DNA from: Oceanisphaera litoralis
Lineage (GTDB): Bacteria; Pseudomonadota; Gammaproteobacteria; Enterobacterales; Aeromonadaceae
Assembly: GCF_016907015.1 (NCBI RefSeq)
Contig: NZ_JAFBBE010000005.1
Coordinates: 116,717 to 180,716, forward strand
Direction: 5' to 3'
DNA length: 64,000 bases
Positions 45,101-52,568 of the stretch are shown one piece after another; within the stretch, counting starts at the first letter, position 1, and every line of letters begins with the position of its first letter. Below the pieces are notes generated by a model, which ran no database searches, had not been told where the DNA came from, and saw nothing but the letters and a program-made list of their open reading frames with translations. A program made the translations under genes and the position numbers.

Positions 45101-45870
45101 ACGTGACCACGGCGGATCAGCTTGCCTGTCTGGCCGCGGGCATGAATGCACACATGGCCAAGCCGGTGGAGATAGAGCAACTGGTGGCGGTGCTGTTGTC
45201 GTTTAGCGCCAACAAGGGGGGACAGAGGGTAAAGCCGCCTGAGCGTCACACCGGAACGGCCGAGCCCATCGATGCGATTGTTCGCCGTTTTGGTGGGGAC
45301 GCACGGCTGTATCGACGATTGCTGACGGGGTTCGAGCAAGAAGCCGCGGCGCTGTTTGACGAGCTGGAACATCATGTCCGGAAGCAGAATCGGGTGGCGA
45401 CGGCGGCGACGCTGCATACCTTCAGGGGGGCGGCGGGCACCATGGGGGCAGCGACCTTTGCCTCCCGACTGTCGGGGCTGGAGCAGCAGATTGGGGAGCA
45501 GAGCGGGGAATCGGTATTCGCGTTGCTGGATAACGCCGGTTTCGACGTCCTGAAAGCCGGGCTGGCGCAGGAGCGGGCGGCATTGCTGGACGCCGTGCCC
45601 CTGCCGGAGGTGACCACAGAACCGGTGGTGAACCGCGAGGCGACGCCTGATCCCGGGGAAGCGACGGGCGAGCGCATCAAAGCACAACTCGAACCCCTGC
45701 TGATGCTGCTGGAGGCGGGCAATATGGACGCCATCGACTGCTTCGAGCAACTGCCGGGCGCAGTGCTGGCGTCATTGAGCGAACGGCGGGACACCCTGGC
45801 GACCGAGATCCAGAATCTTGATTTTACCGTCGCGAGCAATACGGTTCGCGACCTGTTGGAGACGTTATGA
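42151..45870 (+). CDS. hybrid sensor histidine kinase: CHASE-PAS-HisKA-HATPase-REC-REC-Hpt
   Basis: A 1239-residue membrane sensor for a multistep phosphorelay. Helix 26-45 and helix 324-344 enclose a periplasmic CHASE domain (about 60-310, GARGFGFIRRVPR, ERYVIQYIEP). Then come a short coiled coil, a PAS fold (about 370-500), and HisKA with H522 (MSHEIRTPLNAVLGML). An HATPase follows (NLAGNGVKFTE, DTGIGI, FGGTGLGLVIS). Two receiver domains have phospho-aspartates D808 (LMDWSMPD) and D952 (LMDMQMPD), and a C-terminal Hpt has H1089 (LHTFRGAAGTMG). All catalytic residues are present. TTG at 42193, with AAAGGA upstream, is a credible alternative start. It overlaps the next gene by ATGA. The CHASE ligand is unknown. 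Confidence 0.93.
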   Translation: MVLLTRSAEKGIDTLKLHLGFIRNRWSLLALVIGLAVSTLLAWQLHLNNEQRVQKAVAETATETRLAIQNRLKRYEYGLHGARGAVLAAGKHGISRVQFHRYSLTRNIDKEFPGARGFGFIRRVPRFMTETFVELARADGWPDFRIKELAVHEGERYVIQYIEPVKRNIESVGLDIGSEKTRRDAAEAAIRTGEIRLTGPITLVQASGKPLQSFLILMPVYRGGVTPATEAKREQEALGLSYAPLLMEEVLSTLRLDADTVHLELFDVTEPGEKHRFYSHAPETDAALGAHPKTLQFEVNGRRWESRLSVHPAFVEQMNLDSPLAIFLVGGLFSLLLAAFIGVISNNRQRERQHQRELEDRIDQRTGELASVRDQLLMAAGVAELGIWTWTLADCSLDWNDKMFELYGYPVSLRDQGLGYKHWSARLHPDDAEDAVSCMEEIALGTGTYDPVFRLLLPDGHIRYIQAGARVERDAGGQVIRVTGINVDITKQRELETELRQAKVEADDASAAKSTFLNNMSHEIRTPLNAVLGMLQLVQQTALEPRQSDYIGKAHRAARSLLGLLNDILDYAKIEAGKLQLEPHPFELEDLMQELAVVLSGNLGSKPVELMFDFSPSLPGSLVGDRLRLQQVLINLAGNGVKFTEQGEVVIRIGELSRGQGKIRLRIEVIDTGIGIAEDKLESILEGFNQAEASTARRFGGTGLGLVISKRLLGLMGAELGVRSTPGEGSCFWFDLTLELDEASPPLVPVEEGEQPLRVLVVDDHRVSADILARVARQQGWQVNIANSGQQALREVEQNPGYDMVLMDWSMPDMNGLEAAAKIRTLAQEQLPTVIMVTAYGREQLAQAQQGSCPAFVDFLTKPVTPQQLITSVKRALAGETVAPQHKTIAAPSRQRLIGLRLLVVEDNALNREVAAELLRGEGASVELAEGGLEGVGKVVAAPTAFDMVLMDMQMPDIDGLEATRRIRAHDACRDLPILAMTANVTTADQLACLAAGMNAHMAKPVEIEQLVAVLLSFSANKGGQRVKPPERHTGTAEPIDAIVRRFGGDARLYRRLLTGFEQEAAALFDELEHHVRKQNRVATAATLHTFRGAAGTMGAATFASRLSGLEQQIGEQSGESVFALLDNAGFDVLKAGLAQERAALLDAVPLPEVTTEPVVNREATPDPGEATGERIKAQLEPLLMLLEAGNMDAIDCFEQLPGAVLASLSERRDTLATEIQNLDFTVASNTVRDLLETL

Positions 45871-46832
45871 ATTTGGAGCAGTTGCAGGAGGCCTTCCCAC
45901 ACCCGGTCGGTCCGCTGCGGATCCTGGTAGTAGACGACCAACCGGTGAATATTCGGGCGCTGTACGAGGTGTTCCGGGGCCGGTTCGAGGTACTGATGGC
46001 CACGAGCGGGGAGCAGGCGATAAGCCTATGCCGGGAGCAACGCCCGGATATTATCCTGCTGGACGTCGTCATGCCCGGGCTCAGCGGCCATGAGGTGTGT
46101 CGCCGGCTGAAGGCCTCCCCGGGCACCCGGGACATTCCGGTTATTTTCGTGACCTCCCAGAACGAGGAAGCGGAAGAAGCCCTGGGCTTTGAAATCGGCG
46201 CCGTGGACTTTATTACCAAGCCCATCAACCCGGTGATCGTTCTGGCCCGAGTACGTACCCATCTGGCATTGAAGCTGCAAAGCGATCTGTTGCGCTCCTT
46301 TGCCATGATCGACGGCCTGACCAAGGTGGCCAACCGGAGAAAATTTGACGAAACGCTGGCACTCAGCTGGCGCGCCTGCCAGCGAGAAGGACGACCGTTG
46401 TCGCTGGTACTGCTCGATCTGGACTATTTCAAGCAATACAACGACCGATATGGACACCAGAAAGGAGACCACTGTCTGATGGCGGTGGCCGGCGCACTCG
46501 GTCACGGCCTGCGACGGCCCCATGATTTGCTGGCCCGTTATGGTGGCGAGGAGTTTGTTTGTATCCTTCCCGGTACCGACAGTCAGGGGGCTATCCAATG
46601 CGCGGAGGTAATGAGAGAAGCGGTCAAGGCGCTGCAGATAGAACACCAGGACTCGGCCGCCGGTCCCTTCGTTTCCATCAGCCTCGGTATAGCCACTCAA
46701 ATACCCGGCGCAGATACCAGCCCCGAAGCCTTGCTGGCGCAGGCCGATCGGCAGTTATATCAGGCGAAACGCAAGGGGCGAAACAGGGCCTGTTTTATCG
46801 ATCTTGCCGCTGGGCGCGACGCCGGCAAGTGA
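45867..46832 (+). CDS. response regulator diguanylate cyclase (REC-GGDEF)
   Basis: A 321-residue regulator that makes cyclic di-GMP when phosphorylated. The REC domain (about 17-130) has the acidic pocket D23-D24, phospho-acceptor D66 (LLDVVMPG) and K118 (FITKP). The GGDEF domain (about 150-315) has the active-site GGEEF (226-230). An intact inhibitory site RPHD (217-220) lies five residues before it, so product feedback is expected. Its ATG overlaps the stop of the hybrid kinase, and it is the natural output of that kinase's Hpt domain. No EAL domain is nearby. Confidence 0.94.
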   Translation: MNLEQLQEAFPHPVGPLRILVVDDQPVNIRALYEVFRGRFEVLMATSGEQAISLCREQRPDIILLDVVMPGLSGHEVCRRLKASPGTRDIPVIFVTSQNEEAEEALGFEIGAVDFITKPINPVIVLARVRTHLALKLQSDLLRSFAMIDGLTKVANRRKFDETLALSWRACQREGRPLSLVLLDLDYFKQYNDRYGHQKGDHCLMAVAGALGHGLRRPHDLLARYGGEEFVCILPGTDSQGAIQCAEVMREAVKALQIEHQDSAAGPFVSISLGIATQIPGADTSPEALLAQADRQLYQAKRKGRNRACFIDLAAGRDAGK

Positions 46833-46966
46833 GGATACGCCGGCGGTGAAGGTGCTGGAGTCAGAAGCCAGAAATATCAATAACCTGTCTTTGAGTCCTC
46901 TGGTGCTTTCGACGCTTTTTGCAATACTGTGAAGAACAGTGCCCACAGACAAGGATGGTTATACGC

Positions 46967-48631
46967 ATGGATACCGACAAGCTTCCGCTGGAAATGCTGT
47001 ATCACTGGGCCGAACGTCAGCCCGAAGAGGTCTATCTGCATCAACCGAAAGATGGCCACTGGCATCATTACAGCTGGTCGCGGGTACTGGATCAGGCTTC
47101 TCGCCTGGTGGCGGGGTTGAATGCCCTGGGGCTGGCGTCCGGCGACAAGGTGGCCTTGCTGTCCAAAAATTGTGCCGAGTGGTTTATCTGCGACTTTGCC
47201 CTGCAGATGGGCGGCTTTGTCAGTGTGCCCATCTATCCCACTGCCGGTGCCGACACGGTGCGCTATGTGCTGGAGCACAGCGAGAGCCGGGCCATTATTA
47301 CCGGCAAGCTGGACGAGCCCGAGGTGCAGGAGCCGGGCATCCCCGAAGGCATGCTCCGTATTGCCATGCCGTATCCGTCCACCCTGCACACCCAGCATCA
47401 CTGGGACAGCCTGCTGGCACACGAGCCCATAGCGCGGCCGCCGGCGCCGGCGCCGGATCGGCTGATGACGCTGGTTTATACCTCGGGCAGTACCGGCCAT
47501 CCCAAGGGCGTGATGATCGACTTTGGCGCCTATGCGGCGGCCTGTCAGGCCATAGTGGAAACCGTGGGGCTGAACAGTCGGGATCGCGCCTTTTCCTATC
47601 TGCCGCTGTCGCACATTACCGAGCGCGTCTATGTGCTGGGTGCCAGCCTCTATGGCGGGGGGAAGGTCGGCTTCGCCCAGAGTCGGGACACCTTCATCGA
47701 TAATGTGAAAACCATCTCGCCCACGGTATTTATCTCGGTGCCCCGGCTGTGGAGCAACTTTCGCAGTGGCATCCTGGCCAGGTTGCCCCAGCAAAAACTG
47801 AATATTCTGCTGAAGATTCCGTTTATCTCCGGACTGGTCAAAAAGAGGATTCGGGCCGGCCTGGGCCTGAGCGGTGCCCGCATTCTGGGTTGTGGCTCGG
47901 CCCCGGTATCGCCGTCGCTGCTGCGCTGGTACGAGCGACTGGACATGCCCATCACCGAAGCCTGGGGCATGACCGAAAACCTGGCCTATTCCACCCTGAA
48001 TTATCCCTATCGTTCCGACAAGGTGGGGTCCGTGGGTAAACCCGGCGTTCATGTCGACATTCGTATCGCCGACAATGGCGAAATACTCTGTCGCTGTCCG
48101 GGTATGATGCGCGGTTATTACAAGCAGGAAGAGGCGACCCGACAGGCTCTGCAGGATAGCTGGCTGCATACCGGCGATCAGGGCCGGCTCGACGATGATG
48201 GTTATCTCACCATCACGGGGCGGATAAAAGATGCTTTCAAGACCGCCAAGGGAAAATACGTACTGCCGGTACCGATAGAAACGATGTTGACCGAGAATGC
48301 CCTGATCGAGCAGGCCTGCGTCATTGGCAGCGGTCAGGCACAGCCGTTAGCCCTGGTGCAGTTGGCCGAAGGCACCGATCAGCAGCATAAAGGGCCTATT
48401 GCCGAGCAATTGAATGTCATGCTCGACCAGATCAATCAGCGGCTGGAGTCGCATCAGCGGCTGGGCGGCATCATGGTGATGGCGTCACCCTGGACCATAG
48501 CAAACAACATCATGACCCCCACGCTCAAGATCAAACGCCACCAGCTGGAGCAGCAATATGCGGATCTGGAGCAACGCTGGCCGAAGGGACGCGTCATTCT
48601 ATGGGAGCAGTATCTGTCTGAAGCCAAGTGA
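46967..48631 (+). CDS. long-chain acyl-CoA ligase-like AMP-binding enzyme
   Basis: A 554-residue adenylate-forming enzyme that activates a carboxylic acid, probably a fatty acid, to its CoA ester. The P-loop-like LVYTSGSTGHPKGVMIDF, the adenine site SAPVSPSLLRWYERL...TEAWGMTENLA and the HTGDQGRLDDDGYLTITGRIKDAFKTAKGKYVLP hinge are all present. The type resembles the FAA1/long-chain ligase group rather than FadD proper. The start at 46967 (MDTDKLPLEM) has AAGGAT 10 nt upstream. It is single, after a 134-bp gap from the cyclase gene. Chain-length preference is not readable. Confidence 0.85.
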   Translation: MDTDKLPLEMLYHWAERQPEEVYLHQPKDGHWHHYSWSRVLDQASRLVAGLNALGLASGDKVALLSKNCAEWFICDFALQMGGFVSVPIYPTAGADTVRYVLEHSESRAIITGKLDEPEVQEPGIPEGMLRIAMPYPSTLHTQHHWDSLLAHEPIARPPAPAPDRLMTLVYTSGSTGHPKGVMIDFGAYAAACQAIVETVGLNSRDRAFSYLPLSHITERVYVLGASLYGGGKVGFAQSRDTFIDNVKTISPTVFISVPRLWSNFRSGILARLPQQKLNILLKIPFISGLVKKRIRAGLGLSGARILGCGSAPVSPSLLRWYERLDMPITEAWGMTENLAYSTLNYPYRSDKVGSVGKPGVHVDIRIADNGEILCRCPGMMRGYYKQEEATRQALQDSWLHTGDQGRLDDDGYLTITGRIKDAFKTAKGKYVLPVPIETMLTENALIEQACVIGSGQAQPLALVQLAEGTDQQHKGPIAEQLNVMLDQINQRLESHQRLGGIMVMASPWTIANNIMTPTLKIKRHQLEQQYADLEQRWPKGRVILWEQYLSEAK

Positions 48632-48750
48632 TTATTGCAAAAATGGAATAATCTTGTTTTTCGTTTTGCGTAATAACGGCTAATTTGCCTGCAAAAGCTG
48701 TGTTACCGTTATTTACAGAATACAGATTGATATCTTTTGTTAGTGGAATC

Positions 48751-48778
48751 GGGCAGAAGGAAGCTGCCCATTTTTTTT
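48751..48778 (+). terminator. intrinsic terminator of the acyl-CoA ligase gene
   Basis: GGGCAG (48751-48756) and CTGCCC (48764-48769) followed by eight Ts. Confidence 0.85.
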
Positions 48779-48785
48779 GCCTGCC

Positions 48786-48841
48786 GTTTATACCTCTTCG
48801 TTTATACCTTTTCGTTTATTCTTCTTCGTTGTTCTTCTGCC
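48786..48841. repeat. 14-bp tandem repeat across the 3' end of a LysR gene
   Basis: Four units of 14 bp (GTTTATACCTCTTC and variants) start at 48786, 48800, 48814 and 48828. The LysR stop codon (48816-48818) lies inside unit three, so unit four codes for its last residues (KNNEEE). Confidence 0.85.
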
Positions 48842-49745
48842 GATGTCTGACCCAGGTTGACGCCAGTCGCCGCCGCATATGCCGATCGATAAACTCGATA
48901 AAGGTATTGAGCCGAACCGGCGCCAGTTCCCGGTTGTGATACACCATATGAAAGGGTCGCTTGCCGCCCAGCCAGCCGGGCAGCACAGGGTACAGCAGTC
49001 CGGCATCCACATGGTGCGCCACATAATGCTTGGGCACGTTGACGATACCCAACCCCTGAATGGCGACCTTGACCGCCGACTGCATCTGGTTGACCGACAG
49101 TCGGGGCACCGGCTTCAGGTGAAAGCGGCGACCGTCTTCATGGGTCAGCTGCCAGTTGCGGTGTGGCCAGCACTGGATGATATGGTGTTGATCCAGCGCC
49201 TCCGGTTCCTGCGGCATGCCCTCGAGTTCCAGATAGCGGGGCGAGGCGAAAAGGCCGTAATGTACCTCGCCCAATCGCCGGGCCCGCAGGCTGGAGTCGG
49301 GCAGCTCACCGCTGAAAAATACCACGTCCAAGTCCGTATCCAGCAAGCTGGTATAGTCGTTACTTTGCAGCAAATCGATGCGTATTTCCGGATATTCAAG
49401 GCAAAAATCGGTAATGCCATCGATCAGGAAGGTGTTGGAAATGGCGATGGGGGCGGCCACCTTGATAAGCCCGCTCATGCGCTGGCGCTGCCCCTGAATA
49501 TCGCCTGTCACCTGCTCCATTTCGGTCAGCAGCGGGTTGAGTCGTTCATAGTAGCGCCGGCCTTCTTCGGTCAGTTGCAGTTTGCGGGTGGTGCGGCTCA
49601 GCAACTTGCAGCCCAGCGACTGCTCCAGAGCCGAAATACGGCGACTGAGGGTGGCGGTGGGCATGGCCAGCTGGCTGGCCGCATGGGAAAAGCCACCTTG
49701 CTGTACCACCTTGATAAACAGGTAAAAGGAATCCAGATGTTTCAT
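48816..49745 (-). CDS. LysR-family transcriptional regulator
   Basis: A 309-residue regulator. The helix-turn-helix (about 1-60) is MKHLDSFYLFIKVVQQGGFSHAASQLAMPTATLSRRISALEQSLGCKLLSRTTRKLQLTEEG, of the single-lobe AaeR/PtxR-like group (TATLSRRI, LLSRTTRK). An effector-binding domain follows (about 90-300). The target is unknown: it is convergent with the acyl-CoA ligase and separated from the next gene by repeats, so neither neighbour is a clear candidate. The Shine-Dalgarno is weak. The last codons lie in a tandem repeat. Confidence 0.9.
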   Translation of the reverse strand: MKHLDSFYLFIKVVQQGGFSHAASQLAMPTATLSRRISALEQSLGCKLLSRTTRKLQLTEEGRRYYERLNPLLTEMEQVTGDIQGQRQRMSGLIKVAAPIAISNTFLIDGITDFCLEYPEIRIDLLQSNDYTSLLDTDLDVVFFSGELPDSSLRARRLGEVHYGLFASPRYLELEGMPQEPEALDQHHIIQCWPHRNWQLTHEDGRRFHLKPVPRLSVNQMQSAVKVAIQGLGIVNVPKHYVAHHVDAGLLYPVLPGWLGGKRPFHMVYHNRELAPVRLNTFIEFIDRHMRRRLASTWVRHRQKNNEEE

Positions 49746-49770
49746 CGGTCTTGTCTATGTTGGTCACTGT

Positions 49771-49865
49771 GGTTGATATAAATGGTTGATATAAATGGTT
49801 GATATAGATGGTTGATATTGCTGGTTAATAGTTAATAGTTAATAGTTAATAGTTAATAGTTAATA
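49771..49865. repeat. compound tandem repeat: 13-bp then 7-bp units
   Basis: Four 13-bp units (GGTTGATATAAAT and variants, 49771-49822) pass into six perfect GTTAATA heptamers (49824-49865). The tract lies 26 bp upstream of the LysR start and 33 bp from the stop of the next gene, so it is in the LysR promoter region. Confidence 0.92.
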
Positions 49866-49897
49866 GCTGATAGTTGTGTTTTTTCCGGGGTGGCCGG

Positions 49898-50578
49898 TCA
49901 GATAACGGGCTGCAGATAGCGGCGCAGCAGGGTGATAAACTCGGGCGCTTCCCGGTCCAGACAGGACTCGTGTATCAGCAGATCATAGCCATAGAGCTCG
50001 CGCAGATGGGTCATGCGGTTACCCAGCATGGCGGCCAGCCCCTGGTAGTCGTGACCGCCGGCCGAGCGATAGTGGCTGTTCTCCACCAGCCAGTCTTGCA
50101 GATGATGGCGGCTGATGGCGCCATGACGCAGGGCCATGGCCAGCAAGGGCCTTTGTTCGGTCAGCAGGTGCACCACCAGCCGTGGGCTTATCAGTGGCAG
50201 AAACTCGTCGTAATCGCGGATCTTGATGCCGATGTAGGGCAAATCGACCAGATTCAGCCCGCTCTGCAGCCGGGGCTGATCGACCCGTATGATATTGCTC
50301 CAGTGCAGGCTCCAGCCACCAATCTTGTGATGAAAGTGCAGGTTGTCGGCACTCAGCGAAAAACTGTACACCGGCTCGCGCAGCTTGAGAATACCGAGCA
50401 CCGTCATTACCAGGCCGGCCATAAACAGAAAAATCACCATCAGCCTGCCACGTTCGTCCAGCCAGTAGCCGACCAGCAGCAGGGTCAGCATCAGGGTCAG
50501 GCCCGCCAGAGTCAGCGCCAGCCCGTTGCGGCGCGACATGGGCTCTATGTGTTGTGTTTCCCGCACCCGGCCTCCCAT
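49898..50578 (-). CDS. DUF2982 family membrane protein
   Basis: A 226-residue protein of unknown function that matches the DUF2982 family of marine gammaproteobacteria by its layout. Two close transmembrane helices (about 20-65, LALTLAGLTLMLTLLLVGYWL and LMVIFLFMAGLVMTVLGIL) precede a soluble domain with the PH-like YSFSLSADNLHFHHKIGGWSLHWSNIIRVDQP segment. Such a segment suggests a bacterial PH-like fold. It is divergent from nfsA. The family name is from memory of the sequence pattern and should be checked. Confidence 0.65.
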   Translation of the reverse strand: MGGRVRETQHIEPMSRRNGLALTLAGLTLMLTLLLVGYWLDERGRLMVIFLFMAGLVMTVLGILKLREPVYSFSLSADNLHFHHKIGGWSLHWSNIIRVDQPRLQSGLNLVDLPYIGIKIRDYDEFLPLISPRLVVHLLTEQRPLLAMALRHGAISRHHLQDWLVENSHYRSAGGHDYQGLAAMLGNRMTHLRELYGYDLLIHESCLDREAPEFITLLRRYLQPVI

Positions 50579-50635
50579 TTAGTGCGTGATTCCTTTAAGG
50601 TGATGATACACATAGTCCAACAGCAAGGGGTAACA

Positions 50636-51361
50636 ATGTCAGCGGCCATCGAGGTGATGCGTCATCACCGTTCTATTCGTCAATTTACCGAACAATCTCT
50701 GAATGCCGAACAGCTTGAGGCGATCATGGCGTCGGCCCAGGCGGCGTCCAGCTCGAGCTTTTTGCAGGCATCCATGGTGATCCGGGTAACGGATCCCGAG
50801 TTGAGAGCAAGGGTGATGCCCCTGTGCGGTAACCAGCCTTACATCGGCAGCGCCGCCGAGTTCTGGGTATTCTGTGCCGATTTTCACCGTCACTTGCAGT
50901 GGGTGCCCGAGGCCAGAACCGGCTTTGCCGAGCAGTTGCTGATCGGGGCCATCGACACCGCACTGATGGGGCAGAATGCCCTGACGGCGGCGGAGTCACT
51001 GGGGCTGGGCGGTGTCTTTATCGGCGCGGTGCGCAACCAGCCCTTTGAGCTCTGCGATCTGCTGGCGCTGCCCAAGGGGGTGATACCGCTGTTCGGACTT
51101 TGCCTCGGGTATCCGGCGCAGGATCCCGAGTCCAAGCCCCGGCTGCCGGCCAGCCTGATGTTTTGTGAAAACCGGTATCCGGCGCGTTTCGACGAGGAGC
51201 AGATGCAGAGCTATGACCAGCAGATTCAGCACTATTACCGCACCCGGACCGGTGGTAACAAGGACATGAGCTGGACCGGACAGATAGGGGAGACCCTGGC
51301 CAAAGAGGCACGTCCTTTCATGCTGGAGTTTTTGCGTGAGCAGGGTTTTTGCCTGCGTTGA
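50636..51361 (+). CDS. nfsA: oxygen-insensitive NADPH nitroreductase NfsA
   Basis: An FMN enzyme that reduces nitro groups, quinones and related electron acceptors with NADPH. The 241-residue product has the FMN-binding start HHRSIRQFTEQSLNAEQLEAIMASAQAASSSSFLQASMVIRV, the AAESLGLGGVFIGAVRN stretch, GLCLGYP, and the C-terminal NfsA tail. Length equals the E. coli enzyme (240). AAGGGG lies 7 nt before the ATG at 50636; the frame is open much further upstream but that region is antisense to DUF2982. It is followed by a heptad repeat. Confidence 0.93.
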   Translation: MSAAIEVMRHHRSIRQFTEQSLNAEQLEAIMASAQAASSSSFLQASMVIRVTDPELRARVMPLCGNQPYIGSAAEFWVFCADFHRHLQWVPEARTGFAEQLLIGAIDTALMGQNALTAAESLGLGGVFIGAVRNQPFELCDLLALPKGVIPLFGLCLGYPAQDPESKPRLPASLMFCENRYPARFDEEQMQSYDQQIQHYYRTRTGGNKDMSWTGQIGETLAKEARPFMLEFLREQGFCLR

Positions 51362-51370
51362 TACTCTTGT

Positions 51371-51405
51371 GGGCGAGGGGCGAGGGGCGAGGGGCGAGGG
51401 GTGAA
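51371..51405. repeat. heptanucleotide tandem repeat (GGGCGAG), 4-5 units
   Basis: Four perfect GGGCGAG units and a degenerate fifth start 10 bp after the nfsA stop; the unit is a one-base variant of the GGGGTGA/TCACCCC family. Confidence 0.88.
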
Positions 51406-51440
51406 GATAAAGGTGACCATTCCCCCTCACCATCTACACG

Positions 51441-51878
51441 TCATGTCCTGTCCGGTAGCTTGATCACCAGCAAATCGCAGCCGTCGATATCGAGAAAACC
51501 GGTCGAATGAGAAAACAGGTGGCCAAGAAAGGGACGTTCAAGCTGGCGACCGCAAATCAGCAAATCCGCCTGTTTTTCTTTTACCGCCAGCTGGACTGCC
51601 TGGCGAACATCGCCGTGCGGCAAAGACACACTACTGGCATGGCGTTGCTCCTCCTTCAGCATCTGCATGATTTCATGACCGCTTTCGAGGCGCAGCTTGT
51701 TTTTGAGCTGGCGTAAATCCAGGCTCAGACTCCCCATATACACCCCGCTCAGATCGGGCTCGACATGAATGATATGCAGCCCAGCCTGATGACACTCGGC
51801 CAGTTCTACCGCTCGTTTCAACAGGGGTTTTTCCCTGTGGTTCAGCTCCAGAGCAACCAGAATATTACGATAAGGCAT
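51441..51878 (-). CDS. universal stress protein (UspA family)
   Basis: A 145-residue cytoplasmic protein with the Usp fold: MPYRNILVALELNHREKPLLKRAVELA at the start, LHIIHVEPD, and ADLLICGRQLERPFLGHLFSHSTGFLDIDGCDLLVIKLPD at the end. The ATP-binding G-X2-G-X9-G-(S/T) motif is not complete, so it fits the non-nucleotide-binding UspA/UspC/UspD branch. AAGGAGG lies 6 nt before the ATG. It is a single gene, convergent with nfsA. The exact paralogue cannot be told. Confidence 0.88.
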   Translation of the reverse strand: MPYRNILVALELNHREKPLLKRAVELAECHQAGLHIIHVEPDLSGVYMGSLSLDLRQLKNKLRLESGHEIMQMLKEEQRHASSVSLPHGDVRQAVQLAVKEKQADLLICGRQLERPFLGHLFSHSTGFLDIDGCDLLVIKLPDRT

Positions 51879-52084
51879 AGTTCCCTCCTTGGAGCCGGCG
51901 GCATCAATGCCACCGTCTTACAACCAGGATATTGCTTTATTCGTCACTATTGGTCTTGTCATCACCAAATGCAAGCACAGTCTCGCGGCCAGCGCTGCGG
52001 CTGTCAGCCCTCTGGCTTCATCACCACCCAGCCTGACAAGCCGGCAAAAGCTGTGTTAATCTTTGGCCCTCAGGAGGTTGGTTT

Positions 52085-52285
52085 ATGATCCTTATTCTTA
52101 CACTCGCAGCTCCCTTGTTTGGCGGGCTGTTTTACGTTGCCGCACTGCAAAGTGCCTTGCCGCCGCGTCGCTGGGCCTTGCTGGGCTGCCTGTTCGGGCC
52201 GGCGGTGTTTCCCTTGTTTATGGCCAAACGACGTTGGTCGCTGGTGTGTGCCCGAGGCATGGCGTACTGTGTGTTACGGGCCTGA
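52085..52285 (+). CDS. small hydrophobic protein of unknown function
   Basis: A 66-residue product with a very strong ribosome site (AGGAGG 7 nt before the ATG), which is the main support for it being real. One hydrophobic helix at 1-20 (MILILTLAAPLFGGLFYVAA) and a second weaker one at about 30-48 (WALLGCLFGPAVFPLFMA) are separated by a PPRR turn. The C-terminus is basic. I do not recognise a family. It is followed 70 bp later by another small membrane gene on the same strand and may be co-transcribed with it. Confidence 0.6.
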   Translation: MILILTLAAPLFGGLFYVAALQSALPPRRWALLGCLFGPAVFPLFMAKRRWSLVCARGMAYCVLRA

Positions 52286-52355
52286 TCCGAGCCGGTGAGG
52301 TGCCGTTTTTCGCTGTCTGTCGGGTGATCGCGATGGGGATTTTTGGGGAGTATTT

Positions 52356-52490
52356 ATGAGTGCGTTGGAACAGCTAATCTGGGGTGTTCTTGACTATAGC
52401 GCCATGCCGCTGATGTTTCTGCTGGGCTTTATCGGCGTCTCGGTGGGGGCCTGTCTGATCCTGAGGTGGCTGGACAAGCGTCGGCGTTAA
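52356..52490 (+). CDS. 44-residue single-pass membrane protein
   Basis: A short ORF preceded by GGGGAG 7 nt before its ATG. The product has an amphipathic N-terminus (SALEQLIWGVLDYS), one transmembrane helix (about 16-37, MPLMFLLGFIGVSVGACLIL) and a basic cytoplasmic tail ending LDKRRR. The positive-inside pattern is textbook for a small membrane protein. It lies downstream of a second small hydrophobic gene and before a terminator. No family is recognised. Confidence 0.6.
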   Translation: MSALEQLIWGVLDYSAMPLMFLLGFIGVSVGACLILRWLDKRRR

Positions 52491-52541
52491 CCCCCGTTTT
52501 CCGGTCACTCGTTAGCCGTTAGTGAGTAGCTGATTTTTCAG

Positions 52542-52568
52542 ACTGGCCTCAAAGCCGGTTTTTTTCTC
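52542..52568 (+). terminator. intrinsic terminator of the small membrane-protein genes
   Basis: ACTGGC (52542-52547), a 6-nt loop and GCCGGT (52554-52559), followed by seven Ts. It closes a two-gene unit with the ORFs at 52085 and 52356. Confidence 0.75.
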
